Made by a program: the position numbers and the translations under genes. The notes beneath the pieces are model-generated. The model ran no database searches, was not told where the DNA came from, and saw only the letters and a list, made by a program, of their open reading frames with translations. From positions 1-36,179 of the IMG/VR virus record IMGVR_UViG_3300017527_000439: DNA of 36,179 nucleotides; one strand, given 5' to 3'. This document shows positions 1 through 7,203 of the stretch, piece after piece; positions within the stretch are counted from its first letter, which is position 1, and each line of letters opens with the position of its first letter. This DNA comes from a virus.

Positions 1-2
1 AA

Positions 3-200
3 GAGGTAGAGGCTTCCAGAAAAGCCATTGACTACGGTCTATCTACCCTCGCCGAAGAGGCCGCTGGCCAGGGTCGGGATTGGGAAGAAATCCTTGAGCA
101 GAGGTCCAAAGAGGACGAAAGGGCCGATCAGCTCGGGGTGTCAATCATGAAATCTCGGGACGACAACGAACCCGAGGGAAGTGAAAAGAACGATGAATGA
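3..200 (+). CDS. phage portal protein, C-terminal end (partial)
   Basis: The open frame enters from the left edge and ends at TGA, giving 65 residues. The stretch around residues 20-32 (AAGQGRDWEEILEQRS) matches my recollection of the end of lambda-family portal proteins, which carry a Q-G-R-D-W-E-E block followed by an acidic tail. The portal is the dodecameric ring at the capsid vertex through which DNA is packaged. The position just ahead of a protease, decoration and capsid run agrees with lambda-like gene order. The N-terminal bulk lies outside the window, so the family call rests on the tail motif and context only. Confidence 0.75.
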   Translation, partial: EVEASRKAIDYGLSTLAEEAAGQGRDWEEILEQRSKEDERADQLGVSIMKSRDDNEPEGSEKNDE

Positions 201-1002
201 TCTTGAAATCATAAAGCCGAAAGTATTTGAACGTGACGGTCAGCTTTGGACGACCTCTTTGTCTGTGGCTGAAATTTTTATGAGCGGGCGGCATGACAAT
301 GTGGTGGGGAAGATCAGGGATCTTGGACTTCCAGGTGATTTTGGTCTCCTAAATTTTAAGGAGACCTCTTATGTCGACAAATGGAATCGAAAGCAGCCCA
401 TGTACGAGATGACCCAGGACGGTTGGACGTTTTTGGTTATGGGTTTTACGGGAGCGAAGGCAGCAAAATTTAAAGTAAAATATATCGAAGCCTTTAACAC
501 AATGCGCGAAACAATTGAAACAAGCCTTATTCCAAAAGGCCAAGATGTAATCATTGCACAAAATCAAGAGATTTTAAAACGCTTAACAGATGTCGCCGTT
601 ATACATGAAACAAAACTTGCAAATATTGAAAAAACAACAAGTGAGGTCGCCTTTGACATGAAAGAAGTAAAAACAAGGGTTGGCCGGATAGAAAAACGAT
701 TCCGAAAAAAATTCACAGATAAAACGGTTTCAATCTGGAATGGAACAATTGACACATTTTATCAATACAAATGTCCAATGTGTATGAGGGTCGATATAAC
801 GGGGGATTACGAAAAAGACCACTATTATAATCCATCGTGGAACAAAGTGACAGAAGGTTGGATTATTTGTAAGGAGTGCCACAAAAAACTTACTTACGGC
901 GATGAGGGTCGAGAGGGTTGGGTGAAAAACGCCTTTACGCTTTTTCAGGATAGGGTGGCACAATTTATAATGCAGAGAACGCGGCAATTAGAACTTTTTT
1001 AA
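193..1002 (+). CDS. Rha-type phage regulatory protein fused to an HNH-like zinc domain
   Basis: The N-terminal ~100 residues (TTSLSVAEIFMSGRHDNVVG, then Y-E-M-T-Q-D-G-W-T-F-L-V-M-G-F-T-G-A-K-A) fit the phage Rha (pRha) family, known from lambdoid phages as regulators whose exact mechanism is unclear. A charged helical linker (about 105-175) leads to a C-terminal module with CPMC (C194, C197), E-K-D-H (H210) and C226-K-E-C229-H230. That spacing suggests a Cys4 zinc knuckle around an HNH-type beta-beta-alpha-metal fold. The ATG at 193 is chosen; it overlaps the portal stop by 8 bases. A GTG at 181 is in frame, but its only purine-rich site abuts it. The gene interrupts the portal-protease succession, like HNH genes found near packaging genes in other phages. 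Nuclease activity is inferred. Confidence 0.72.
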   Translation: MNDLEIIKPKVFERDGQLWTTSLSVAEIFMSGRHDNVVGKIRDLGLPGDFGLLNFKETSYVDKWNRKQPMYEMTQDGWTFLVMGFTGAKAAKFKVKYIEAFNTMRETIETSLIPKGQDVIIAQNQEILKRLTDVAVIHETKLANIEKTTSEVAFDMKEVKTRVGRIEKRFRKKFTDKTVSIWNGTIDTFYQYKCPMCMRVDITGDYEKDHYYNPSWNKVTEGWIICKECHKKLTYGDEGREGWVKNAFTLFQDRVAQFIMQRTRQLELF

Positions 1003-1028
1003 GGAGAAGAAAACGAGGAAGGTGAATA

Positions 1029-1388
1029 ATGGCTATTACAGTCGTTGAAAGTACGGTCGGTGGGAATGGATTTGCTTTAAATGGAACATCGGCAGATTTG
1101 TCCGGGTGTGAGGCTTTAAAGGCCGCACCGGGTGCCAGCAGATACATTTATATTGAATCCATCGTCATCAGTTGCGCTGCAGATGCCACAATTAGTATCG
1201 GCGCTGGCGAAACAACCGGCGCATTGACAACCGTAATCATCGGTCCGATCACATTTAAGGCTGCCGGCGGGAATAATCTCACGCTTGATTTAAAACGCCC
1301 AATAAAATTGGCCGCAAACACCGCACTTTGTGTTGATGGTGATGCCGGTGTCGCTGCGATTTTTATCGAGGGATATGTGGGTGGTTAA
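1029..1388 (+). CDS. small beta-rich phage structural protein, function unknown
   Basis: This 119-residue protein is rich in Ala, Gly, Thr and Ile with alternating hydrophobic residues typical of beta-strands. It has almost no charged helical sequence and ends in GYVGG. A GAGG-containing ribosome binding site (gaggaaggtg) sits just upstream of the ATG. I do not recognise the family. Its place between portal and protease, and its composition, suggest a virion component such as a small head or decoration protein, but nothing in the sequence proves this. It is tightly packed in the head operon, 12 bases ahead of the protease gene. Confidence 0.65.
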   Translation: MAITVVESTVGGNGFALNGTSADLSGCEALKAAPGASRYIYIESIVISCAADATISIGAGETTGALTTVIIGPITFKAAGGNNLTLDLKRPIKLAANTALCVDGDAGVAAIFIEGYVGG

Positions 1389-1400
1389 AGGAGCATAATT

Positions 1401-2561
1401 ATGCCAAAACCAAACAAAAATGAAGCTAAAGGGGATTTTTTGAAGCGGTGTACCGCTGAAGTAATTTCAGTCGAGGGCAAGGATGCTGAAGAGGCCTTCG
1501 CCGCCTGTAACCTGGCGTGGGACAATGAACACAGCTTGCGGTCTGTGATGACATTCGCATTGCCGTTTGAATTAAAAAAAGGCGATGAGGAAAGCAATCC
1601 ATCTTTCATGATTACTGCCTATACCGGTGCGCCGATTGAACGATATTGGGGCGAGATCATATTTGACATTGAGGGAATGCAGACAAAACAAAAAATTCCG
1701 GTTCTCAGGGAACATCAGCGTGACCGTGTTGTTGGGTTTGGAAAATCGTTCAAGGATGAAAACAATCTTTATGTCAGCGGTGATTTTTCTCAATCGACCA
1801 GCGACGCGAAAGAGGTGCTTTCCCTGGCAGAAGAAGGGTATCCTTGGCAAGCGTCAGTAGGTATTTGGCCGTTAAAGGTCAAGCTGTTGGAGAACTCAAA
1901 GTCTAAAGAAACTGTTAATGGGCGGGAAATATCCGGCCCTGCAGAAATATGGCTAGAATCTGAGGTCGGGGAAGTTTCGTTTGTGTCACTTGCGGCAGAC
2001 AGTGACACTTCGGCCATCAACTTAACTGAGTCTGCTTCAAAAGTGCCTGTTGAGATTGTCTCGGCGGGTAAACCATTAACGGAGGAAACAATAATGGATT
2101 ACACATTAGCTTTGTTAGAAAAAGACGCTCCAGAGCTTCTTGCAGATATACGCGAAGAGTCTCATCAGGCGGGACTTACTGAAGGTCAGGATGCGGGAGT
2201 AAAAATGGAAAGAGAAAGGGTGCTTGAGATCCTGGGCGCGGATGGCGATGCCACCGTATCCAAGGATGCTATCACAGATGGTACTGCAGCGCCCGATGTG
2301 TTCAAGCTGTTTTTCAAGGCAGAAAAAGCCAAGAGGTCTGAGCAGTTGGCAGATCTTGAGGAAGAAGCGCCTGACTCTGCCGGCCACGAAGACCCCATCG
2401 TTAAGGACGAGGACAATCGGGCCGGCGATGTGATCATTGCTGAGAAAGCAGCAGAACTTGCAAGCGAGAAAGGGATTTCCATTGCCGATGCAATGATTCA
2501 GGTAATGAATGATAATCCAGATCTTCTGGCAAAATACGAAAAGACCTATGAGCGTGAGTAG
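1401..2561 (+). CDS. prohead maturation protease with C-terminal scaffold domain
   Basis: The predicted role is cleavage of scaffold and capsid proteins during head maturation. Residues 1-45 form a short Cys-containing domain (F-L-K-R-C...A-A-C-N-L-A-W) often seen appended to phage head proteins. Residues ~50-215 resemble the HK97-type (S78) prohead serine protease: H105 in VLREHQRD and S152 in WQASVGI are the likely catalytic pair, followed by a VSFVSLAAD strand. From ~230 the protein becomes acidic and helical (PELLADIREES, AEKAKRSEQL), which is scaffold-like. The whole is longer than a stand-alone S78 protease because scaffold is fused to it. An internal start (described separately) could make scaffold alone. 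The major capsid gene follows after one small gene. Confidence 0.82.
   Translation: MPKPNKNEAKGDFLKRCTAEVISVEGKDAEEAFAACNLAWDNEHSLRSVMTFALPFELKKGDEESNPSFMITAYTGAPIERYWGEIIFDIEGMQTKQKIPVLREHQRDRVVGFGKSFKDENNLYVSGDFSQSTSDAKEVLSLAEEGYPWQASVGIWPLKVKLLENSKSKETVNGREISGPAEIWLESEVGEVSFVSLAADSDTSAINLTESASKVPVEIVSAGKPLTEETIMDYTLALLEKDAPELLADIREESHQAGLTEGQDAGVKMERERVLEILGADGDATVSKDAITDGTAAPDVFKLFFKAEKAKRSEQLADLEEEAPDSAGHEDPIVKDEDNRAGDVIIAEKAAELASEKGISIADAMIQVMNDNPDLLAKYEKTYERE
2094..2561 (+). CDS. predicted nested head scaffold protein (internal start in protease gene)
   Basis: Inside the protease frame, a textbook ribosome binding site GGAGGA (2081-2086) lies seven bases before an in-frame ATG at protease residue 232. 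Initiation here would give a 155-residue acidic, helical protein identical to the protease C-terminus, lacking the catalytic half. This is the arrangement of lambda C/Nu3 and of several other phages that make scaffold by internal initiation. The strong site, the placement at the domain boundary and the helical content support it. Direct evidence of the shorter protein is not available from sequence. Confidence 0.65.
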   Translation: MDYTLALLEKDAPELLADIREESHQAGLTEGQDAGVKMERERVLEILGADGDATVSKDAITDGTAAPDVFKLFFKAEKAKRSEQLADLEEEAPDSAGHEDPIVKDEDNRAGDVIIAEKAAELASEKGISIADAMIQVMNDNPDLLAKYEKTYERE

Positions 2562-2606
2562 GCTTTTTATAAACCAATAACTTTGTAAAATATACGAGGT
2601 GAAAAA

Positions 2607-3008
2607 ATGGCTATTGAATATAGCGGATTAGACCTTTCATTTGTCGCCGCAGAGGACCTTTCTGGGCATCAGTATTGCTTTGTGCATCAACTCACAGACA
2701 CGACAGTCGAGTTGAACGATGCATCGACGGAGCCACCGTTGGGCGTTCTTCAAAATGCGCCTGAGTCTGGAGAGGTTGCTGTGGTTCGTGTGACCGGGAC
2801 TTCCAAGCTGGTCATGAATGATGCGGTTGCGGTCGGTGTGTTTCTTAAACACGAACAAGTCGGTGCCTCCGATAATGGCAAGGGCGATGCGGCAGACACA
2901 GAGGGCGATCTTGTCAGGGGGTTGTCGATTATGGCAACTGGTGCCGAGGATGATGTTGGTGCCATTCTGCTTTGCGGTCCCTGGAAATTGTCGTTTGATG
3001 TAAGTTAA
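2607..3008 (+). CDS. capsid decoration (head stabilisation) protein candidate
   Basis: This 133-residue protein has the pattern of small phage capsid cement proteins: an N-terminal strand, then PPLGVLQNAPESGEVAVVRVTGTSKL. That 'low-valency beta-barrel' core recalls DUF2190 and lambda gpD-like decoration proteins, which bind the outside of the mature shell at threefold sites. It sits immediately before the major capsid gene, the standard place for such proteins. The ribosome binding site is GAGGTG. The family assignment is from pattern and context, not from a catalytic motif. Confidence 0.72.
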   Translation: MAIEYSGLDLSFVAAEDLSGHQYCFVHQLTDTTVELNDASTEPPLGVLQNAPESGEVAVVRVTGTSKLVMNDAVAVGVFLKHEQVGASDNGKGDAADTEGDLVRGLSIMATGAEDDVGAILLCGPWKLSFDVS

Positions 3009-3039
3009 TTTTAACATTTTTATAGAGGAGATATAGATT

Positions 3040-4044
3040 ATGCCTACTCCGAAATCGGCGCACAAAGATGCTGCGCTAACAAATATTAGCATCGGGTATC
3101 AAAACTCTATGCTTATTGGTGATCGGGTATTTCAGACGGTTCCGGTCGCCAAACAATCGGATTATTTCTTTAAATTTCTCAAAGGCGCATGGTTCAGGAA
3201 TGAAGCACGGGTTCGAGGGCCTGGCGGCAAGGCGGCCAGGGGAGACTATCCGGTAACCACCGATACATATAGTTGTATCGAACGAGCTTTTGCTCACCCG
3301 ATTCCCATTGAACTGATCAATAACGCTGACAGTGTCCTGCAGCCAATGGCAACCGGTGTTGGGTTTGCCACAAATGCCGTGATGCTTGCCAAAGAGAAGA
3401 TCATATCGGATCTGGTTGTGACAACCGGGACATGGACCGGCGAGGAAGATTGCGCCGCTGGTTGGTTGGCAACAGTAGACGGTTCCGGCAATACGTTTAT
3501 TGCAGATGTTCTCGGCGGCATCGATTCCGTCAGGCGCTTGATCGGCCAGACCCCGAATGTCATGGTTATGGATTACAAGACATTCAAGAATATCAAACAG
3601 GAATACACGGTTCTTGAAAGAATCAAGTATACTGGAACCTCCGGCAAACCCGCAGACGTAACCACCCAAACCCTGGCTCAGTTGTTTGAGCTGGACGAAG
3701 TTTTAATCGGCGGTTCTCTTTATTCTTCTGCCGAGGAAGTGGTTGCTGGAACAGACTTTACCGCTGTGGATCTCTGGGAGCAGACCGCAACCAAGGGATC
3801 AGCGTTCCTGTATTACAGACCACCCACACCGGCTGTTGAAGTACCGGCTGCCGGGTATGTTTTTAACTGGAAGGGTGATGCCGGCCAGGCAAGTCCGAAG
3901 GTTGCCGGCGGGATCAATCGTACCGTGCGGAGATGGTGGGAAGATGCCGAGAAACAATGGGTCGTTGAAGCGTCAGAGACATTCGATGCCAAAGCAACCT
4001 GTGCTGATGCTGGCTATCTTTTCGTGGATACCATCGTAACCTAA
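3040..4044 (+). CDS. major capsid protein
   Basis: The 334-residue product has the length and layout of an HK97-fold major head protein. There is an N-terminal arm, then FLKGAWFRNEARVRGPGGKA (possible E-loop region) and a long helix (ATNAVMLAKEKIISDLVV). A domain with NVMVMDYKTFKNIKQ...LAQLFELDEVLIGG follows, typical of capsid A-domains of the 'phage capsid E' type. It lies directly after the protease/scaffold and decoration genes. The start has a good GAGGAG site. The C-terminal residues are hydrophobic and may contact neighbouring subunits. The protein shares a one-base TAATG junction with the next gene, so the two are probably translationally coupled. Confidence 0.88.
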   Translation: MPTPKSAHKDAALTNISIGYQNSMLIGDRVFQTVPVAKQSDYFFKFLKGAWFRNEARVRGPGGKAARGDYPVTTDTYSCIERAFAHPIPIELINNADSVLQPMATGVGFATNAVMLAKEKIISDLVVTTGTWTGEEDCAAGWLATVDGSGNTFIADVLGGIDSVRRLIGQTPNVMVMDYKTFKNIKQEYTVLERIKYTGTSGKPADVTTQTLAQLFELDEVLIGGSLYSSAEEVVAGTDFTAVDLWEQTATKGSAFLYYRPPTPAVEVPAAGYVFNWKGDAGQASPKVAGGINRTVRRWWEDAEKQWVVEASETFDAKATCADAGYLFVDTIVT

Positions 4045-4343
4045 TGACCTTTGCTGACGATATCGCGAGTGACCTGGCCGCCAATCAGTTTAATACAGCC
4101 GATTTGGCGGTCACGGTCACTTATGCCGGTAGCAGTATCGCTGCGGTGGTGGAGTACGGTGAAAACGGCCCGGACTCTATTATGGCGGTGATTACTGTCA
4201 TGGTTAGCGATGTTGCAGCTCCTGCATATCGGGATGCTGTCGTTATCAGCGGAAACACCTGGCGGGTTCAGCAAACCATCAGCGGTGACGGTCATGTCTG
4301 GATTCTTTCGATTATGCGAGGTGAAAGGGTGGCAGAGCCATGA
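4044..4343 (+). CDS. head-tail joining protein candidate (gpFII-like)
   Basis: A 99-residue protein translated from the TAATG junction with the capsid gene. The first ~20 residues are helical (FADDIASDLAANQFN); the rest is beta, ending in a strand pair around GNTWRVQQTISGDGHVWILS. This size, position and beta-barrel look recall lambda gpFII and related connector proteins that close the head and receive the tail. No unique motif is present, so the role is inferred from synteny. It overlaps the next gene by ATGA. Confidence 0.55.
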   Translation: MTFADDIASDLAANQFNTADLAVTVTYAGSSIAAVVEYGENGPDSIMAVITVMVSDVAAPAYRDAVVISGNTWRVQQTISGDGHVWILSIMRGERVAEP

Positions 4344-4567
4344 TCATTTATAAGAATATCGAGATCGAAGAAGTCAGTATCAACGGCCCCATTATTACCA
4401 TAGCGGTGCCGGATATTCGGCAGCCAAATGTGGGCGATGTGATAAACATTGGTTCTGATTTTCTTGTTATCGAAAACGTGGGTATTGATTCCGGCAATTG
4501 GATTTTAACTGTCGAGGGATCTGATGAACATAATAACACTGAAGACGGAGATAGCGAGGGCGATTGA
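4340..4567 (+). CDS. small acidic phage protein, connector region
   Basis: Seventy-five residues, beginning at an ATGA overlap with the upstream joining protein. The core reads as beta-strands (EIEEVSINGPIITIAVPDIR); the C-terminus is a disordered acidic tail (EDGDSEGD). I do not recognise the family. It overlaps the following gene by 44 bases in another frame, which is unusual but common in compact phage operons. The coupling at both ends and its place in the head-tail connector block make it likely to be real. Confidence 0.58.
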   Translation: MIIYKNIEIEEVSINGPIITIAVPDIRQPNVGDVINIGSDFLVIENVGIDSGNWILTVEGSDEHNNTEDGDSEGD

Positions 4568-4997
4568 TTCTGACGATACGATTAAGACTTGGTGTCTGCA
4601 GAATTATAGCCAGGAGCATAAAGTCTACAGCGGGTGGGATAAGCGCAATCTGCCCGATGATGATGATTGTCCGTGTGTAATATTCAGGGTCAGCGGAAAA
4701 TCCACTGGCCGTGGGGTCGAGGAGAAGTTACATACGGTTATTGTTAAATGTGTTGTGTCTGATTCTTCCGAAAGGACTTACCCCGGCAGTAACAATTTGA
4801 CCGAATATATGGGCGAGAAAAACCTTGAAACTTTTAGGAAGTATGTTGAAACATCAATCGCAGACCTTTCAATTAATAACATTCTGCTCGATACAGTTGA
4901 TATCGAGTATGACATGGATGAGTTCCCGAAAATGTCTGCAGAAATGGAGTTAATTTTTATTGAACCGGTGATTCTGGGATTAGATCCGCTGGTTTAA
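4524..4997 (+). CDS. tail terminator/completion protein candidate
   Basis: A 157-residue protein with an N-terminal helix (LKTEIARAIDSDDTIKTWC), then CPCVIFRVSGKSTGRG and further strands, ending in an acidic strand pair (MSAEMELIFIEPVILG). Alternating helix and strand, plus placement directly before the tail tube gene, fit the lambda gpU / tail terminator group that caps the tail tube and joins it to the head. The match is structural and positional only. GAGGG lies upstream of the chosen ATG. The long overlap with the previous gene suggests coupled translation. Confidence 0.52.
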   Translation: MNIITLKTEIARAIDSDDTIKTWCLQNYSQEHKVYSGWDKRNLPDDDDCPCVIFRVSGKSTGRGVEEKLHTVIVKCVVSDSSERTYPGSNNLTEYMGEKNLETFRKYVETSIADLSINNILLDTVDIEYDMDEFPKMSAEMELIFIEPVILGLDPLV

Positions 4998-5009
4998 GGA
5001 GTATATAAA

Positions 5010-5957
5010 ATGACACAAGCATCAGGAGTTAATGCAAAACTTGCATTTGTGAAAGAGGCAACTTATGGCACTGCGCCGACAACCGGTTTCCTGTTGCCTT
5101 TCAATAGTTCGTCCGTGGCACCGTCCAGGGCGGTTAACACTCCCGCGACGATTACCGGGACGAGAAATCCGGTTGTGCCTTTTGAGGGAAATACCATTGT
5201 TCAGGGTACGGTTGTCGTGCCAGTGGACTACGCGGCTCTTTGGTATTGGTTGGATGCGACGTTTGCAACGATAGCGACAACTGGTTCTGATCCGTACACT
5301 CATGAGTTTAAGTATGCTGCAGCAGATACACAGCCGTCGTTCTCGATGGAGCATCAATTCCTTGATCTGGATACACCAGAATACAGTGAGTTCAATGGCT
5401 GTAAGGTTTCAAGCTGGAAGATGGATATCGGCGGGGATGGAGAGCTGACCACATCGTTTGATATCATCGGGTCTACATATACCGGGTCCGGGTCAAAGAT
5501 GCTTTCCGTATCGGAAACCGCCATCAGTTGTGGACGGCTGGATAACTTTGAAGCGGTCATCACTGAGGGTGGGGGCGCATTCAGCAACGGTACGGCAATG
5601 TCGTTCAACGTGGATTTTGGTTTGACACCGCAGTATGTGATCGGCGGTTCTGGAACCGCAGGGTCTATCTCTGAGGGTATGATATCAGCGACCGGAACCC
5701 TGACTGCTTTGTTCGAGGATGATTCTTTGATTACAAAAGCAGTGGCATCGACCGAGTCATCCCTGAAGGTGGTGATAACCACCGGGTCATATTCTCTCGA
5801 AGTTGAGTTTGCCGAATTGCAGTACGCCTTGGCAGCTCCTCCGATTGATGGACCGCAGGGCCTTTTACAAACATTTAACTGGACAGCATTTTACACTGAT
5901 GGTTCAGAAGCATCCGTTGTGCTGGCCGAATTGATTAACGCAGACGCCCACGCATAG
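5010..5957 (+). CDS. major tail tube protein
   Basis: At 315 residues this protein opens with AKLAFVKEATYGTAPTTGF, a signature I associate with phage tail tube proteins of the lambda gpV-related 'tube_2' type (variable first half with Ig-like additions). It is rich in Thr, Ser and Gly and dominated by beta-strands, as expected for subunits that stack into a hexameric tube. A GGAG ribosome binding site precedes it, and the chaperone gene pair follows 19 bases downstream, as is standard. Residues ~270-315 may form an extra surface domain. The call is well supported by the combination of N-terminus, size and neighbours. Confidence 0.85.
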   Translation: MTQASGVNAKLAFVKEATYGTAPTTGFLLPFNSSSVAPSRAVNTPATITGTRNPVVPFEGNTIVQGTVVVPVDYAALWYWLDATFATIATTGSDPYTHEFKYAAADTQPSFSMEHQFLDLDTPEYSEFNGCKVSSWKMDIGGDGELTTSFDIIGSTYTGSGSKMLSVSETAISCGRLDNFEAVITEGGGAFSNGTAMSFNVDFGLTPQYVIGGSGTAGSISEGMISATGTLTALFEDDSLITKAVASTESSLKVVITTGSYSLEVEFAELQYALAAPPIDGPQGLLQTFNWTAFYTDGSEASVVLAELINADAHA

Positions 5958-5976
5958 TGAGCGGAAAGGAATTCCC

Positions 5977-6276
5977 ATGAGGGAAGTTGAAATTAACGGG
6001 ACTATATTTGAAGTTCGGGGCTTAAAGCGCAAAGAGATTAAAAAGCTCCGAAAAGATGGCATTGTCTTGACAGGGCTTGACGCCGAAAAGGCTGATATTG
6101 CCATGGATTTAATCTTTGAGCTTTTGTTTGCGAATCAAATAGAGCTTATCGATGACATGGAAAATGCGGATGCTCTTAAATTGTGGGTTGCGGTTATGAG
6201 AGAAACATACGGCGCTTCGGATGAGGAAAAAAACTTACAGACGTCTGGGAATGGCATACAGACGGAAAGCGAATAG
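5977..6276 (+). CDS. tail assembly chaperone, short form (gpG-like)
   Basis: Ninety-nine residues, starting with EVEINGTIFEVRGLKRKEIK and continuing with helices (ADIAMDLIFELLF, ADALKLWVAVMRETYG). In long-tailed phages the gene between tube and tape measure encodes a chaperone that coats the tape measure, made as a short form and a -1 frameshifted long form. Here the slippery heptamer lies at codons 84-86 (E-E-K-N). Normal decoding continues 14 residues to the stop. No strong family motif is seen; the assignment rests on place, size and the frameshift signal. See the separate entries for the long product and the slip site. Confidence 0.72.
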   Translation: MREVEINGTIFEVRGLKRKEIKKLRKDGIVLTGLDAEKADIAMDLIFELLFANQIELIDDMENADALKLWVAVMRETYGASDEEKNLQTSGNGIQTESE

Positions 6277-6596
6277 AGTACTGCAAAAAATGCAATCAGA
6301 AAGACAAGTGCCATGATTGCGAATATTATAAACCCCCGGCGTTAATGCTGGATAATCTCGATGCCTTTGAGCTTTGGTTGGAAGTAAAAACACAGTGGAG
6401 GGCATCTGGATTTGGCTTGATCGGCTTAGATTATGTTGCTGTACAGCTAGAAGCTGACAGGCTTGAAATTGATCTAAGCCGTTCTTGTATGCGGAAGATA
6501 AAAAAACTTGAACGTGTAGAGCTAAAGAGGCAATCCCGTGAGACTGACAGCAGAAGTGAAGGGCCTGACAAATCTTGCAAAGTCGTTAAACGCTGA
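5977..6596 (+). CDS. tail assembly chaperone, frameshifted long form (gpGT-like)
   Basis: A -1 slip at A-AAA-AAC (6228-6234) moves ribosomes into a frame that is open from the slip site to TGA at 6594-6596. The product would be about 206 residues: the first 86 of the short form, then 120 new ones starting L-T-D-V-W-E-W-H. The extension begins with a compact CXXC...CXXC cluster (YCKKCNQKDKCHDC) and continues with helical sequence (LDNLDAFELWLEVKTQW). In lambda the T extension recruits the tube protein. The frame has no convincing start of its own before 6345, which fits a frameshift product better than a separate gene. Confidence 0.72.
6228..6264 (+). promoter_or_regulatory. programmed -1 ribosomal frameshift signal
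   Basis: The heptamer A AAA AAC (6228-6234) is in the exact X-XXY-YYZ phase relative to the zero frame (GAA AAA AAC). Seven bases after it begins a hairpin with a perfect 6-bp stem: CGTCTG (6242-6247) pairs with CAGACG (6259-6264) across an 11-base loop. A GAGG run just upstream (6223-6226) could act as a Shine-Dalgarno-like stimulator. Slip site, spacer and stem have the geometry of known phage and dnaX-type -1 signals. An alternative local palindrome (6238-6247) could compete with the stem. Confidence 0.75.
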
Positions 6597-7203
6597 AGAA
6601 AAGCGACAGAAGAAAGCGGTCGCGTCAGCGATTAAAGTCGAAGGATACAGGCTTATGCGGATTATGAAGGATGACATCAATCGGGGCCGCGCTGGCAGTA
6701 AAAGACAGAAACCCTTGAGTTACATTGCTGCAATGGGGGTTGGTAAATATCGGAAAACTCCACGGCCCAGGAGCCGGCCGATCAGTGCGCTCGGAAAAGG
6801 CGTTAGATACTATGTGCCGAATTCGTCAATCTTTGGTTATGAAGCGCATGTTGGGTGGACGTCACCCGGCACATCGAGGTCATGGCAACATCTTGCCGAT
6901 ATTCAACAGACCGGTTTTTCCAGGCCAGTTACAAAAAAAATGCGTGAATTGTTTGCTCAGATGGGTGGCGAATATAAAAAGAACATGGGTTTGAAAGATT
7001 CGTTTCGGGCCGGGAAAGCCAAGTATTTCTTTTTGAAAAAAAGCACAAAAACTCTAAGAACGCCGCCAAGGCCTATTATTGATCCGTTCTGGAAACGACA
7101 CAAACTTCAGGCGAAACGAAACATCACGGTTAATTTTAGGGCTAAAATGAGGGGCTTGAACATCATAAGAGACATCGATGTTAACACAAGGAAATTCGGG
7201 TAA
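6538..7203 (+). CDS. minor tail / virion morphogenesis protein candidate
   Basis: A 221-residue, very basic protein starting at GTG with AAGAGG upstream; the start overlaps the long chaperone frame by 59 bases. The N-terminus (LTAEVKGLTNLAKSLNAEEK) resembles HK97 gp10-like or lambda gpZ-like tail completion proteins, which begin with a short helix-rich domain. The remainder holds many Lys/Arg and aromatic residues. It lies directly before the tape measure gene and shares a one-base stop/start with it. The function is inferred from place and composition; the exact family is not certain. Confidence 0.5.
   Translation: MRLTAEVKGLTNLAKSLNAEEKRQKKAVASAIKVEGYRLMRIMKDDINRGRAGSKRQKPLSYIAAMGVGKYRKTPRPRSRPISALGKGVRYYVPNSSIFGYEAHVGWTSPGTSRSWQHLADIQQTGFSRPVTKKMRELFAQMGGEYKKNMGLKDSFRAGKAKYFFLKKSTKTLRTPPRPIIDPFWKRHKLQAKRNITVNFRAKMRGLNIIRDIDVNTRKFG

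Noticed and set aside
181-192. GTG start for the Rha-HNH gene
   Set aside because: The purine-rich site directly touches the GTG, too close for initiation; the ATG at 193 has a more usual distance and overlaps the portal stop.
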